NCBI GenBank assembly: GCA_033725935.1
Contig: MU867062.1
Coordinates: 1,277,168-1,341,167 of the forward strand
Length of the DNA: 64,000 nucleotides
Source of the DNA: Cladorrhinum sp. PSN259
Taxonomy: Eukaryota > Ascomycota > Sordariomycetes > Sordariales > Podosporaceae
Reading direction: 5' to 3'
The notes under the pieces were generated by a model. That model was not told where the DNA came from and made no database searches. It was given only the letters and a program-made list of their open reading frames with translations. Positions 1 to 11,006 of the stretch are shown here, one piece after another. Positions within the stretch are counted from its first letter, which is position 1, and every line of letters begins with the position of its first letter. The position numbers were made by a program, and so were the translations under genes.

Positions 1-5
1 GGTGC

Positions 6-2789
6 CTAATGTATGTTCTGTGTCTCTGCCGAGTCCACTTCCCACGGGTTTCCATCACCAGTTGGCTTGGCCTTGACGTCACGGGGAGCCACCGACAGAT
101 GAGGAGGGGCTTGATTTCTCCCTACTCTGAGGGTTCCAGGCTTTGTCGTCCCGCTGGTTTCATGTCGAGGTTTGGAAACCTTCAAGATACCGGTTTCATC
201 TAGAGGGTTGGAAACCTTCAAGATACCCGTCTTCGGCGCCCCATGGTCCCTTTCGCTCTGGGAGCCTCCGCTCGACTGCAATGCAGCATCCAAGAATTCA
301 TCTTCTTCCGCCCACAGTTGCTTCAGCTCCTTGATGAGGCTGTCAACGATGTATCCCCGCAATTCTTGTTCTTCTCGCTTGTCGATCTCTTCTTCGATTA
401 ACTTGCTGTGTTCAGACAAGTGATTTTGTGGGACGGCATTTATTTCTTGGAGTATGTAGAGCAAAACTCCCTCACGGCACTTGTTTCGATCCTTTGCAAA
501 GCGCCGTCTGCGGACGTAGCGGCTGGTAACGTCCTTCGCGCTGTAAGGTCCAAACGCAATGCAGTAACTCAATTTCATGTGCGAGACTGCCGTTATTTGT
601 TAGTTCTCTTGCCCGGGAAGATGGAAAATCTTGGCTTGCTTACTTTCAGTGTATAATCCGGGTTCGTCCCACTCCCCCTCGTACGGGTCGACATGCACCC
701 ATCTCCCTTGGTCGTCTGAGTAGACTTCTAGCCATACGTAGTTTTCGGCGCTCCATACAAACCTGGTCCTTACCCCGATAGCGCGGCAAAACAGTCCAAA
801 ACAATTGACCCACTCGTCATTGCGGCCTCTCTTGGTTTGTAAAAGATTCCACGGATTGGTGTATCGTGGAAACCGCTCAATCTCGCGGCAGGTGGACTCC
901 AGGCACTTGTAAAGCTCGCAACGCCGTACTCCCTCGGCGAATTCTTTAGCTGTTGGTTCGGACATGCCCAGCATCATTGTGATGGAATCGCATTTTCCAC
1001 AGCGCGGGTTATTAACCCATGTGAAAAATGAATACTTGAACCAATTGAGCATCGCTATGATAATGCAGTCTTGATAGTATGCGCTAGCACCTCTTGCAGC
1101 GGCACACCTCTGTGCTTCTTTTTCGGCATCTGCATAGATCCGGTCGAATGGTATCAAACATAATGCGGCGTCAAGCATGACTGGATTTTCCCATTGAAGG
1201 GGTATCTGCCTGAGAGCCAACAGCGTCTGGCGGAACTCGAGCGATTGCTGATCGTCGGGGGAGGGAGGCCGAGGCAAGATATCAACGCATTGCTTGGCTC
1301 TCGAGCTTCTACTCCTAATCGAGGATTGCAATCTTTGCCTCAGGAGCTCTTTGAATCGCCTTTCCATGTACTGGCCTGGGGTTCTGGGCAGTGGTTCTGA
1401 GATTTGGGCGTCTGATGTTGCTGCACTCTGCTCCTCTGTGATCATTGGAAGTTGCGGAACCTGCTCCAGCTGACGCGCGATATCTTCAAAGATGGAGCGG
1501 AACGGGATCACAATAGCCAACCCTGCTCTGGGGTCGCCAGCCACAATGTGGCCGTACAGAGCGCCTGTTTTGGCGTTGATGACCCAAGCGCCACAATCTC
1601 CTACCAACAGGGGAGACCGGAATGAGACGCTCAATGTTTCGAGAAACTGGGTCCCGAAAGGATGTCGTGAATAAACTGGAGTTCCCGAGATCGTTCCTTC
1701 GAGGAGTCCTCTTGAAGTAATTGCGAATACCTTTTCGCCGTTTGGGTTAGATTCTACCAAGCCTCTGATCTTCAGCGTTCCCTGTCCACCGAGAAGCATG
1801 ACCTCATTCACCTTGTGATGCACTGGATGGGTGATCTCAATAATTGCATAGTCTAGGTTGTAGTCTTGGTAGGGCTTGTCGAATGAGGTGAGAAACGGGG
1901 CCCCCACGCTTAGAACTTTTGCTGGAAGATGAGGATCACCATGGTCGCCCTCCGAACCCGAATCTGGCGTTGCTCGCAGTTTTCCAGTCGCTACACGGAG
2001 CATAGCAGGTTCGATCTCGAGTTGCGAGTCGCTATCCATCTCGTCGTCGGTTTCCGACTCCAAATCGCTTGTATCAAACCCATCAATCTCAATGTCGTTG
2101 TCGCCCGCACTCCCACTGTTTCCCATTGGATAATAGAGGCCATCGTCTGGTCGGAGATGAAAGACATGCCCGGCAGTGGTGTAAAAGAACTTTCCTCCCA
2201 CTTGGATTATCCCTCCGATCGTAGCGGTCGAAGCTGACTCGCCGACAAATACCCTCATTCCGGAACGGTGATTGGCATAACCCTCAGAAGTAAATGCTTC
2301 GATGCTGCAAGACGATATTCGATGTTGCCCGTCTGCCAAAGGCACAAGCTGCTGAAAGTCTGGAGCTCTTGGCATATGAGCCGTCTTCAAGCCCCGATAT
2401 CCGTCCAAGAGACCGCTGTCGGCGATAATGTTCTTTACCTCCTTCCGATGCGCGGCAACCTCGCAGCAGAAAACGATTGTCGGGTTGGCGGTTTTAGGCG
2501 TCTTTCCAAACATGTAAATGGACCATGTCACCCAGGTAGAAATTGGCTCAACAGATCGGTCGAGGTATTCCTTAATGTCAGGCGCGATCTCGTTAAACAC
2601 CTCTCTCGCAGGGCCCATCGCCTCCCAGCAGTTGACTTTGCCATACTTCTTGATTAAGCGGCCAAGTGAACATTCGGGATTTGGCCATGCCGCTTCCTCC
2701 CTGCCAGACCACTGTTTGAAGCTCAAAAGCTCGGAAATCCCCGTTGTTGTGCGGGAGATTAAATCTGTCGACCTGAACGTGGTCGCCAT
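6..2789 (-). CDS. Protease-like / PNG1-like (transglutaminase core) fusion protein
   Basis: Two exons, 644..2789 and 6..586, joined across a 57-nt intron (GTAAGC donor, CTAAC branch, GGCAG acceptor); the product is 908 aa. Residues 170-435 look like a chymotrypsin-fold peptidase: TAGHV with His208, NLDYAI with Asp313, and GDCGAWV, where the usual serine is Cys399. Residues 540-720 plus exon 2 match the cytoplasmic peptide:N-glycanase PNG1: a CGKC zinc pair (597/600), GRNDEWVNCF, YVWLEVYS, WVHVDPYE, then SYCIAF...DVTSRYV and the C-terminal helix ending in ELRGY. In active PNG1 the triad is Cys-His-Asp; here the positions read Asn657, Tyr684 and Asp701, so glycanase activity is unlikely. The second zinc pair is also stretched to CxxxxC. 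Catalytically dead PNG1 is known in Neurospora, but the protease half is not part of normal PNG1. The acidic loop at about 230-260 is disordered-looking. The start is the first ATG of the frame. Function is inferred only. Confidence 0.85.
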
Positions 2790-3224
2790 GTGGGCAGTGT
2801 GTCATTGGGAGGGATGGGGAAGTCGCCAGTGGTTGTTTCGGGTCACGGTGGGATATGCGAACGAGGATGACACGAAATAGGGTGGGAAAAGGGGGGTCGA
2901 GTGAAATAATCCCAACAAGTTGATCTGTGTCTGACCACAACTTGGCTGTCGATGGCGGCCGAGTCGAAGGCTGTGCAACTTGCAGAAATACCGGTGCTGT
3001 CGCGGCGCAATGCGGGGTTGTCGTGGAGATATTGATGCAGCTTGGTAGAGGGGCTTAGCAACCACAGTGGTTGGCCTCCGATACCTAAAAATCTCCCCCA
3101 CGAAGTCTTCGTCATCGGGGACAAAAGATCTCTCAAAGATGACAAAAGATTCGGTTCCTAGTATTAGTGAGATTCATCATCCAGCGTCCCTACTCGGCGA
3201 TTGCCGCCAAGAAACATCATCAAG
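2790..3224. promoter_or_regulatory. Shared divergent promoter region
   Basis: This 435-bp gap separates the two start codons of a head-to-head gene pair, so both promoters must lie here. I see no confident TATA box or operator. The open frames in the gap are short and lack coding character. Confidence 0.5.
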
Positions 3225-4439
3225 ATGACCTCAACCTTAGGGGGAACCCATGGCACCCCAAACCTGAACACCAGCGTCTTGGGCTTACCACTCGGCACCT
3301 CAACCAAAACCGCCATTTCCGAGGCCTTATGGGGCCACAACACCACAAACCAACGTCTGCACTCCTCCAAAGCTCACATCAACCTCAACCCCTATTTCAA
3401 CTACTACGCCAAACAATGCCAGCACGCCCTGCATGATGGTGGCAGACACGTCGCAACCCGCACGCACGCCGACATAATATCCTGCGCGGCAATGCTCAAA
3501 AACGGCTGGACCCGTGAAGAAATCCACGCCGCCCTCAAATCCAAGCTCACAACCGCCCACCCCGGCGCAGACACCATGATCTCCAACTCGATTGACCTCT
3601 CCTCCTCGCTCCTCCTCATGACAAACTTTGGTTCCTACTCTTACGGATTCTCCGGCAAAACCTGTCTATCCTGGACACCACAGACTCTACAACCCGCATC
3701 ACGCCCGCCGCAATTATCCCAACCGCACCCTCATGCAGGATCATCATCAGCCCTTCGAGAGTTTCTGCACACATACTTCACACCGCCGCCCATCAACCCA
3801 AACACACTTGCACCCCAGGAAGTAAAACTCGAAAAAATCTTCAAGGCCGCCAACTTGTCCCGCATAGCCAACCTCTCCGTAACCTTTACCGACAACCTGG
3901 CCGACCACCTCCGGCTGACAGACGACGACACGCACGTGCACATCTTCCACCACGCTTCTTTCCTTCAGCTGCAACTTCCCGAAGACGAAAAAACGGGGTT
4001 ATTCCCTCCGGGACTAATAGAAGAGACGATCAAGACTTTAGCTCTCCTCTTCCCCTCCTCAGATACCGAAACAAAACAATGGCTGGACAAAATCCCCCCC
4101 TCAACTCCCGGCAGTGCTGGTGAACCAGGAGATGAGATCGATATGCGCATCACCCAGTGCGGGCGGCTAAAAACCGATGAAAGACGGATAGATCGGTTCA
4201 GGTTTTGGAGAGACCGGCTGGTAATGTTGAAACAGGTTTTTGACGAGGCTCAACCAAAGACGATACGTCAGTGGTGGTATGACTCCCGGAACGGCGTTCA
4301 GTGGTATACCTTTTGGGTGGCGGTACTGGTCTTGGTCTTGACGGTAGTGTTTGGCCTGATACAGAGTGTCGAGGGGGCGTTGCAGGTATATGCTTCGTTC
4401 CAGGGAATGCCACACGGTAAAGATGGAGAGGCAGGATGA
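3225..4439 (+). CDS. Fungal C-terminally membrane-anchored protein of unknown function
   Basis: Intronless, 404 aa. The frame opens further upstream, but the first true ATG is at 3225. The N-terminal half is soluble (GGRHVATRTHADIISCAAML). The middle is rich in Pro/Thr/Ser. A basic stretch (RFRFWRDRLVMLKQVFDE) leads to the juxtamembrane motif WWYDSRNGVQWYTFW and one strong hydrophobic segment at about residues 365-385, followed by a short polar tail, as in a tail-anchored membrane protein. From memory, this WWYDRRNGVQWYTFW-transmembrane ending recurs in many uncharacterised proteins of filamentous ascomycetes; I know no assigned function. It is divergently paired with the protease/PNG1-like fusion, which may mean shared expression. 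Confidence 0.8.
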   Translation: MTSTLGGTHGTPNLNTSVLGLPLGTSTKTAISEALWGHNTTNQRLHSSKAHINLNPYFNYYAKQCQHALHDGGRHVATRTHADIISCAAMLKNGWTREEIHAALKSKLTTAHPGADTMISNSIDLSSSLLLMTNFGSYSYGFSGKTCLSWTPQTLQPASRPPQLSQPHPHAGSSSALREFLHTYFTPPPINPNTLAPQEVKLEKIFKAANLSRIANLSVTFTDNLADHLRLTDDDTHVHIFHHASFLQLQLPEDEKTGLFPPGLIEETIKTLALLFPSSDTETKQWLDKIPPSTPGSAGEPGDEIDMRITQCGRLKTDERRIDRFRFWRDRLVMLKQVFDEAQPKTIRQWWYDSRNGVQWYTFWVAVLVLVLTVVFGLIQSVEGALQVYASFQGMPHGKDGEAG

Positions 4440-4585
4440 AGAAGCTCAGTATCTGAAAAGGAAAAAGAAATCAACAAAATAAGAACTCAAAATATTCCAT
4501 TACTCTATGTGTTCTAGCTTTATGAATCGTGATCTATGCAACTCCTTCCATGACGATTAATACTGTACCGCAGGGTGATACCAAC

Positions 4586-6215
4586 CTAGATGAACAACTT
4601 CGATCCGTGATACTTGGTCTTCTTCTCGTACGACTCCCTGTCGTCAGCCGCCGCAAGGTTGATAGACTCCAGTGTGCGCTCCGGAAAGCCCTCAAAGGAA
4701 ACGGCGTATTGGGCAACGGAATGGGCAACCAGCTGGATGACGTTGTCAGCAATCTCTCGTGCGCAAAATACAAAAGACACAACTTACCCTGGTGTTAACC
4801 TCCCAAGCAGTCAGGTTCACATTCTGAACATTGTCACAAAGTAAATGATAGCAGACATCATACGGAACACCAGCCTCGCCACCAAAGGCCGCGGCTTCTG
4901 ATTCGGTCTTGATGCCCTCAGCACCAGTGGCAATACCACCGGCAGGGATGCCATGGCGAATGAAACCATCGTAGTCGCTGCGTCCATCGAAGGCAATGAA
5001 GGTGTAGTTGAGACCGTGCTTGGTGTACCAGTCAACGTACAGGTCTCTCAGGGCCTGAGACCCGACGGGGTTGACTTTGTCGCGCGCATCATACACCTGG
5101 TAGGCGAAGTTGGGGCTGGCCAACATGTCGTAATCCATGAACAAGCGGATCTTCTTGTTCTCTTCGGGAGAAAGATTGGCAACGTAGTGGTCCGAACCCA
5201 ACAATCCCTCCTCCTCGGCCGACCACCACGCAAAACGAACGCAGTTGTTGACCTTGAAGTTGGAAAGATGACGGGCAACCTCGATCAAGGAGATGGTACC
5301 CGAGCCATCATCGTTGATGCCTGGCCCCTCACCGACCGAGTCACTGTGAGCGCCCAACATGACGCAGTTATCCTGGTCACCTCCTCTTGTTTGCGCGATG
5401 ACGTTGTAAGTCTTGACCTCCTCGACGACCGCGTCAATATATGCTGTCGCCGGAACTGTGTCGTTGTTTTCGAGCCTGTCGAGGTATTTCTTGGCTTCTT
5501 CGCCCGGGAGACCGAATGTTGCGACATGGTCAGGGGTAGGGGTGCCGAGCGTGCCAGCGACGGGACCATTCTCGTTGTTGTAGACGATAGCGGCGACGGC
5601 ACCAGCCTTGCCAGCAAGCTCTGACTTGGTACCAAAGGGGCAGGTGCCGCGCTTGATGAAAGCAATGTTGCCGGCAACCTCCTTGGGATAGTCTTTGGCA
5701 TCGCAACCTACATTCTCAACGCGAATCAGATTGCCATTGACCGGCTCCTTGTTCTTGGTTGGTGGCGTCAAGCCCATGGGGGTTGCGTCCTTGGGAACCT
5801 CCTTGTCGAGCACAAGACGCCATTCGAAGATATTGCCGCTGACTGCAGAAAAGGGTTGGGAATAAATCTCGTAGTACCATTTCAAGGGTTGCAGTTGCGC
5901 GCGGATGTAGGCAATCGTGCGATAATGACCCCGGCTGCCGATGACACGAGTTGGACGGCCATATTCTTCTTCGGAGCTCCGGGCAATTTTGTAAAGGTTT
6001 CTGGCTCCCTTAGACAGCCAATCGCCTGTGATTTTGGCCTGCAGAGCTTCGGTCTCGACCAGAGGCAGCTTGCTGAGGTCGGTATTGTAAGGTTGGTAGG
6101 GAGGCAATGAGAGACCGTCCAGGTCGTCGTTGTAAAGAGGCTTTTGAGCGGCCAATGCCGAAACGCTGCTCAGCGCCACGAGCCCATTGAGGGCAATTGA
6201 CTTGACGCCCGGCAT
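4586..6215 (-). CDS. Secreted M28 aminopeptidase (leucine aminopeptidase 2 / aminopeptidase Y type)
   Basis: Two exons, 4788..6215 and 4586..4732, with a 55-nt intron (GTAAGT, GCTGAC, ATCCAG). The join restores the family sequence AWEVNTR-LVAHSVAQYA; the product is 524 aa. A signal peptide covers about residues 1-22. A protease-associated (PA) insert lies at about 150-265 (RGTCPFGTKSELAGKAGA). The zinc peptidase core follows: AHSDS (His290), GINDDGSG (Asp302), WSAEEEGLLGS (Glu335 as likely general base, Glu336 as ligand), FMDYDM (Asp361/363) and YHLLCDN (His457). These match the two-zinc M28 site. The enzyme should release N-terminal amino acids from extracellular peptides for nutrition. Length is normal and nothing looks broken. 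The exact 3' splice site is supported by frame and homology only. Confidence 0.93.
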
Positions 6216-7116
6216 ATTGATGTTGTCGGGCTCGGTTCAGGATGGGGATGTGAGATGGAAGAAAGAGATTCGGAGGAATTGGAGCTCTCCGGTCGGAAGA
6301 AGCTCTTGTTTGTTGGGACCCGGAGCTCCCCGGCCGCCCGCGTGCTTGGGGGCGTGTCGCGCTGTCACAGGCTGATCGCGTGCCAGGACTCGGTGATCTT
6401 GGTCCCTGTAGGTGTTGGGGTAGAACCAAGGCCCATTGTTAGTGCATGCTGCTTTTGCAGCATAAAATGGCCTAGTTTTGAGAATTCCATTAACAGCTGA
6501 CCCCATGACTCGAGGCAGTGTTGCTCTGACGACACTGCACGCCAGGTGACAACGAAGCAGGGCGCAGCTGTGGGGTCGCGATCAGCGATTATCGTGCAGT
6601 TCCGAGCGGGGAAAAATGGAGATGCCTCCAATCAACCTCCCTGTCAGTTGGGGAAATGTTCCTGCAGATTGAACGTTTCGATGTCCCTTCCCGCAAAGTT
6701 CAGTTGGTGAAGACGCAACGGAAAAAGGATGCCAGAAGTGGATTGATACAGCTGCCGCGTCCGATAATTAGAATTCAGAAAGAATAATCACTGGAGGGAA
6801 CCTTGATTGCAAAAACGCCAACTTTTTTTTGGCTTGTTTTTAGATTTTATCGGGATTGGTAAACCAGCTGAATGCAGTAAGTGCAAGACAACAAAAGGCA
6901 AACGCCGAATCCACGAGTAACTCCAACCTATCTAGAACGCCAGTAGAAACAACAAAAGCTCATATCGTGTACTTTACGTACAACCCGGGGTATCTTCCTA
7001 TATTTCTAACCATCCGTCCGCTTACCCCAATTCCATTCCCAACGCCAACCCGAACCGAAACTCAAAAAACGTAATATCACAGGTTTCAAAACATCATTCC
7101 AAACAACCTTTCAAAT
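6216..7116. other. Intergenic, promoter side of the M28 gene
   Basis: About 900 bp between the start of the aminopeptidase gene and the 3' end of the cysteine-repeat gene, both on the minus strand. It should contain the aminopeptidase promoter. I see no credible gene, tRNA or repeat. A poly-T tract (6822-6830) is the only simple-sequence feature. Confidence 0.4.
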
Positions 7117-8301
7117 TCACCGGCCATCATCCAAATACCGATCCCAGTTAGGGTATCGGTAAGGATCACGTGGCTCTCTTGCCAACCTCTCCCTGTCCTC
7201 GCGTTCTCTATCCTCTCGCTCCTTCTCTCTCCTCAGCGCGCCAATGTCGTCCGAGTATCGGTTCCTCCTGCGTTCAAACTTGTCAAACGCGGGCATGTCT
7301 GCAGCCGAAGATCTGCGAGTCCTGAACCTCTCATGCTCTTCGCATCGATCAGTCAAGACACCCAGCGACGAGGAGATTGGCCGTGGGTTTGAGCACATTG
7401 GGTAAGTGCAGCCATGTCGATCAGGGCAGTATCCCTTGGGAAAGCGTGCCTCATAACGGCAATTGGCAACCTGGCATTTGTGAGCCATGCAGAACTCGAT
7501 ACCGTTCTGATGCGGGTCAATGCAGAGAGGTGTCTTGCATTTGTGATCAAGGCAAAAGAGGGAGTCGGTTCTGTCAGGATGAGCAACCACCTTGGAGCAG
7601 TGGTCGACAACGCAGCGGTGGTCGCTGCAAAGCTTGCCAATTCCACGGGAATCCCTTGGCTTCTCACAGTCGATAAGGTCGCACTTGTGGTCGAGGCAGT
7701 ACTTTCCGTCGTACCCTGGTTTGCGGCGGGTGCATCCGGACCAGGAGCATTTGTTCTCGGCCTTGAAGCTTCCGTAATGGGCAGCGCAAAAGATGTCGAA
7801 CTTTCCATCGCGGTTCTCGTGGCACGGTCGCTCGCAGCTGGAGACGTTGCACTTCATAAAGTGTTTGAGGCAACGACGCTGCTGGCGGTTATTGACGCGC
7901 TCGCGGCAACGAGGCATGGTGCATCGATGGCGAGCACAGAACCACTGGATGTACTCGCCACCCGCGGTTCCAACGTACTCTCCCATCTCACGGCAGCCAG
8001 ATTCACCGCATGTCAAGTGCTCGGCGCAGTAGCGGTCGGATTCCCTCTTGGGGTTCGGGCAGTGGTATCCCTCAGAGATGGAGACGGTCTTGGCGCAAGT
8101 ATGCTTGAAGCAGTACTTGGAGTAGAACTTGGTGTCGGCGAACTGAGCGAAGGCATGCTTCTTTCTGCACCCTTCGATGCGGCAGTTGCGTGAGTCGTCT
8201 GAGAGGGTGTCCGAGTAGTCAGAGTAGCGAGTGTTAGAACCCGGCATGGGGACGATGTTGATGGTGTTGTTGAAGAAGGGTGTTGTTGGTGACAGTGTCA
8301 A
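7117..8301 (-). CDS. Cysteine/histidine-repeat protein with charged C-terminal tail
   Basis: Single exon, 394 aa. From residue 36 to about 310 there are roughly nine diverged copies of a module of the form C-x4/5-C ... [FY]C-x2-H-x-C, for example YCLDHKCDLIDCEKP, LCSDHRCVVDHCSKV and FCLDHKCKTPLC. The regular Cys and His spacing suggests metal-stabilised (probably zinc) repeats, but no named zinc-finger class fits that I can recognise. The last 80 residues are a highly charged R/E/D helix (EKEREDREREDRERLAREP) ending in PYRYPNWDRYLDDGR. There is no signal peptide or membrane segment, so the protein is probably intracellular. An internal ATG at 8253 (MPGSNTRYSD) is an alternative start. Function unknown. 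Confidence 0.8.
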   Translation of the reverse strand: MTLSPTTPFFNNTINIVPMPGSNTRYSDYSDTLSDDSRNCRIEGCRKKHAFAQFADTKFYSKYCFKHTCAKTVSISEGYHCPNPKRESDRYCAEHLTCGESGCREMGEYVGTAGGEYIQWFCARHRCTMPRCRERVNNRQQRRCLKHFMKCNVSSCERPCHENRDGKFDIFCAAHYGSFKAENKCSWSGCTRRKPGYDGKYCLDHKCDLIDCEKPRDSRGIGKLCSDHRCVVDHCSKVVAHPDRTDSLFCLDHKCKTPLCIDPHQNGIEFCMAHKCQVANCRYEARFPKGYCPDRHGCTYPMCSNPRPISSSLGVLTDRCEEHERFRTRRSSAADMPAFDKFERRRNRYSDDIGALRREKEREDREREDRERLAREPRDPYRYPNWDRYLDDGR

Positions 8302-10620
8302 GGTGGGTCGCTTTGGCTTGTGAGGCAGTACGCAGTAGATCGAGTGCTAACGATGATGTGCAGACTGACGATTTATGTGATTGGAGCCAAGTGCAGTAGT
8401 GTATGATGTTTCTGAAAACCAGGCCAAAACTGCAGCTGAGGCTATCTTATATAAATTTGCATCTTCCGGGAGGCCACCCCACGGTTCGCGGCTCCAACCG
8501 TATGCACGGCGCTTGGAGTGCCTTGCAGGGCGCTGCGGATGCAACGCAGTGGCTGCAGCCGTCCGGGAGTGGTGTTGGGCATCTTGGCAGACGATTAATC
8601 GGGTATCGCGCAGGAAGGGGGCTGAGCAATGAAAAGCACGTCCTCGATTCTTGGAGTCCTAGACTGGACCCGCTCAGTTTTGAAAAGGTTGTTCAATTTC
8701 CACAACTTGCGTGGCCTAGACATCACCGGCGGTTGCACACGACGACCCCAAGAACCAATCCCTCTGGTCGTCTCCAGACAGCCGGATCTCTTTTGAGACC
8801 ACAAACTCACCCTTCCGATATCTCCGTAAAAAGTACAAGTCCCGCGATGATAGAAATCTCGTGTGTCCTCTCTGCAATCATAACCAACCATGACAGATTT
8901 CTTTGCATATTTGCCCTGCGACACAGGCTCCCGATTTGCAACTTGAAGAATCAGTTGCCTTGTTCTTGGATAGTCCTCTGTGCAACCCCCATGACGCGTT
9001 CGTCTGAACTTTTACAAAAGGCGTCCATAAATGTGCGGCGTTTCAAGCAGAAGAGTTTGGACTCGAATGGCCATGATTGACAGATGTGCAGAAGGCTGGC
9101 TGCTCGAAGAAAGAGTGCGGCCGCTGTCGGTGGCCACTTGCCCCAGTGGGTCGGTTGCCTCTCATCGCTTGTTTCCTCGATGTCAGTTGCATTTGGGAGG
9201 AACAAGAAGGTTGCGGCGTGAGCTTTTGTCGAGCGGCACAGCAAGTTTTAGCTGCCACCCCTGGCGAGAAGCTGAGGACAAGCCACAATACCCAAGGAAA
9301 AGGGTCCCCACTGTTAATGTAACCTGCACACTTTGGTGTCTGGTCCTAATTTCTCACCATGTCCACTAACATGCTTACGCCGTCCACAAAAAGGTGAGGG
9401 AACCCGTGGCCAAAACGATATTTCCGAAGCTCACGATACTATGACCGAGCCTGATACAGATGACTCGTGAGTCATTTATTTCTGGCTGAGTGGCCTGAGA
9501 TTCCTGTAAACAATTTTCTTTTTCAGAGTCAGCCTCGTCTCTGCTTCCCACCATCTTTTCTCGCCATCTCGTGTCGAGGAAGGGGCGAGAATAAGCCAGC
9601 AAAAGTCATTTGACAAGCTCCGAGAGGCATCCACATTATCCATTATGCATTCTATCACTCCACAACCCTCCAGAAGACTTCATGATGTTTCCGATCAGGC
9701 CACGGGAGCATTGAGGAAACAGCCGAACATCCTTCAATTATTCACCGGCAATGCAAACCTCACAGATACGCCGACGTCGGCGCAAAAGACCAACAGCTCA
9801 TGTGTGGTGGAAGGCAATCATATAATCGGGGCAATCCACCTCCGTCAACGGGCGGCACAGTCCATTAAGAACAATCACCGAAGATTCCAGGGGTAATTAT
9901 CAAGCAAGAATTATACAAGCATTGGCATACATCTGAGTGAAGCTGAAAGGTCAAGCATGGCTGATGAATGCGGCCAACACGGCACCAATGCTGAGGTTGC
10001 TAGGACTTGCAAGTTTCAATACGACTGAACTCATCATCTGCCGCGGCCGAGCCTTCCGCCCAATCCAGCCTTACTTGTACGAATCACCCACGATTTACTG
10101 GAAGCTCCCGGCCGACTCCCAAGTTGTGGTCTTTCATATCTTGCTTGCCAGTCAAGCGAACCCCGGGAAATCCGGGGCAGTTTATCTGGGTGTTCTACCT
10201 ACGTGGCTGGGTTGCACAGGGCGAGATTCAGGGGACAAAATCGCGCCCTCCTTTTTCTTTGCGATTACTATTATGCCCCAGTGGAGGATGGTTTCAGAGC
10301 TGACAACAGGTGTGTTACTAATTCCGGGAATAGCCAAGTCTTTTTAAATACCTTTAAAACAGACATCTTTATTTCCATGATTGTTCTGGCAGCACGAGAG
10401 GCAAAGCGTCGTGCGTGCTGGCCAGCACCTATGTAAAAGAGCGGGTGGGGTATGTCCCCGGATAGTATAAAAAGGATGAAAAACAGTAGTCCCTTAGTTT
10501 TCAAACTGCCCACCTCCACAATCCACTATTTAAATACACTCCATTCAACCTCAACGGCCCGGGGCCAAGCACCAACTGGTTGTGCTGACAGGACAACCGA
10601 AACGAACAAACAATGCGATT
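8302..10620. other. Long intergenic stretch
   Basis: About 2.3 kb with no gene I can support. Open frames on both strands (for example 8403..9080 and 9937..10347, plus strand) have no recognisable domain and poor codon character. The 3' part, 10440-10620, probably holds the 3' untranslated region of the metallothionein gene. No tRNA, CRISPR or inverted repeat was seen. Confidence 0.35.
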
Positions 10621-10853
10621 TTAATGCTGTGAATTCCTAGTTAGCCAGGCAGAAAGGGATCTGTCGGCTTCAGTGAGGATTGACTTACACCGCAGCTGCT
10701 GCAGGAGCATCCGTTGCACGAACCGGAGCAGTTGCAAGAGGAGCAGTTGCTACCAAGCGATTCAATGGTTAATTAGCGCTGGTATCAGAAATGGGCATCC
10801 CAGGAGCAACCCCAGGCATTTTATTTTAGGAGAATTTCTTACCAGGGAGACAT
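10621..10853 (-). CDS. Copper metallothionein, Neurospora type (25 aa, three exons)
   Basis: Exons 10843..10853, 10689..10749 and 10621..10626 give 78 nt and a 25-residue peptide beginning MSPCNCSSCNC and ending CSCSSCGH. Eight cysteines sit at positions 4, 6, 9, 11, 15, 18, 20 and 23, in the C-x-C and C-x2-C spacing of the Neurospora crassa copper metallothionein, which is also about 26 residues. The first intron is 93 nt (GTAAGA...TTGGTAG); the second is 62 nt (GTAAGT, GCTAAC, CACAG). The cysteine block splices in frame onto an ATG codon. The role would be binding Cu(I) and buffering metal in the cytosol. The uncertain part is the end: if intron 2 is retained, the tail reads VSQSSLKP... and stops 18 codons later. 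Identity is strong; the third exon less so. Confidence 0.82.
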
Positions 10854-10997
10854 TTTGAAAAAACTGGAGGTTTCCCGGATGTGTGTGGTGCTAGGAGTTA
10901 TTGTGTTATTGGTCTCAGTCTTGAATGTGAGCTACATGTATCTGAGGGGAATGAAAATGATAACAGCACTGTTGAGGGACACGGGCGAGCTGGATAG

Positions 10998-11006
10998 ATT
11001 TATATA
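10998..11006 (-). promoter_or_regulatory. Possible TATA box of the metallothionein gene
   Basis: Read on the minus strand the bases are TATATAAAT, about 145 nt upstream of the metallothionein ATG. Strongly induced metallothionein genes often have a TATA box. This is a position-and-sequence guess only. Confidence 0.35.

Noticed and set aside
600..2789. Reading the frame 600..2789 as a complete gene and 6..578 as a separate one
   Set aside because: The TAA lies inside a 57-nt stretch with donor, CTAAC branch and acceptor; both halves belong to one PNG1-like domain in the same order.
4733..4787. A 34-nt intron ending at GAGAG in the aminopeptidase gene
   Set aside because: Too short for fungi and without a branch site; the 55-nt alternative has both and restores the family sequence NT[KR]L[IV]AHSVA.
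9937..10347. A 136-aa plus-strand open frame
   Set aside because: No domain, no signal peptide, overlapping frames of similar length, and no splice context; likely chance.
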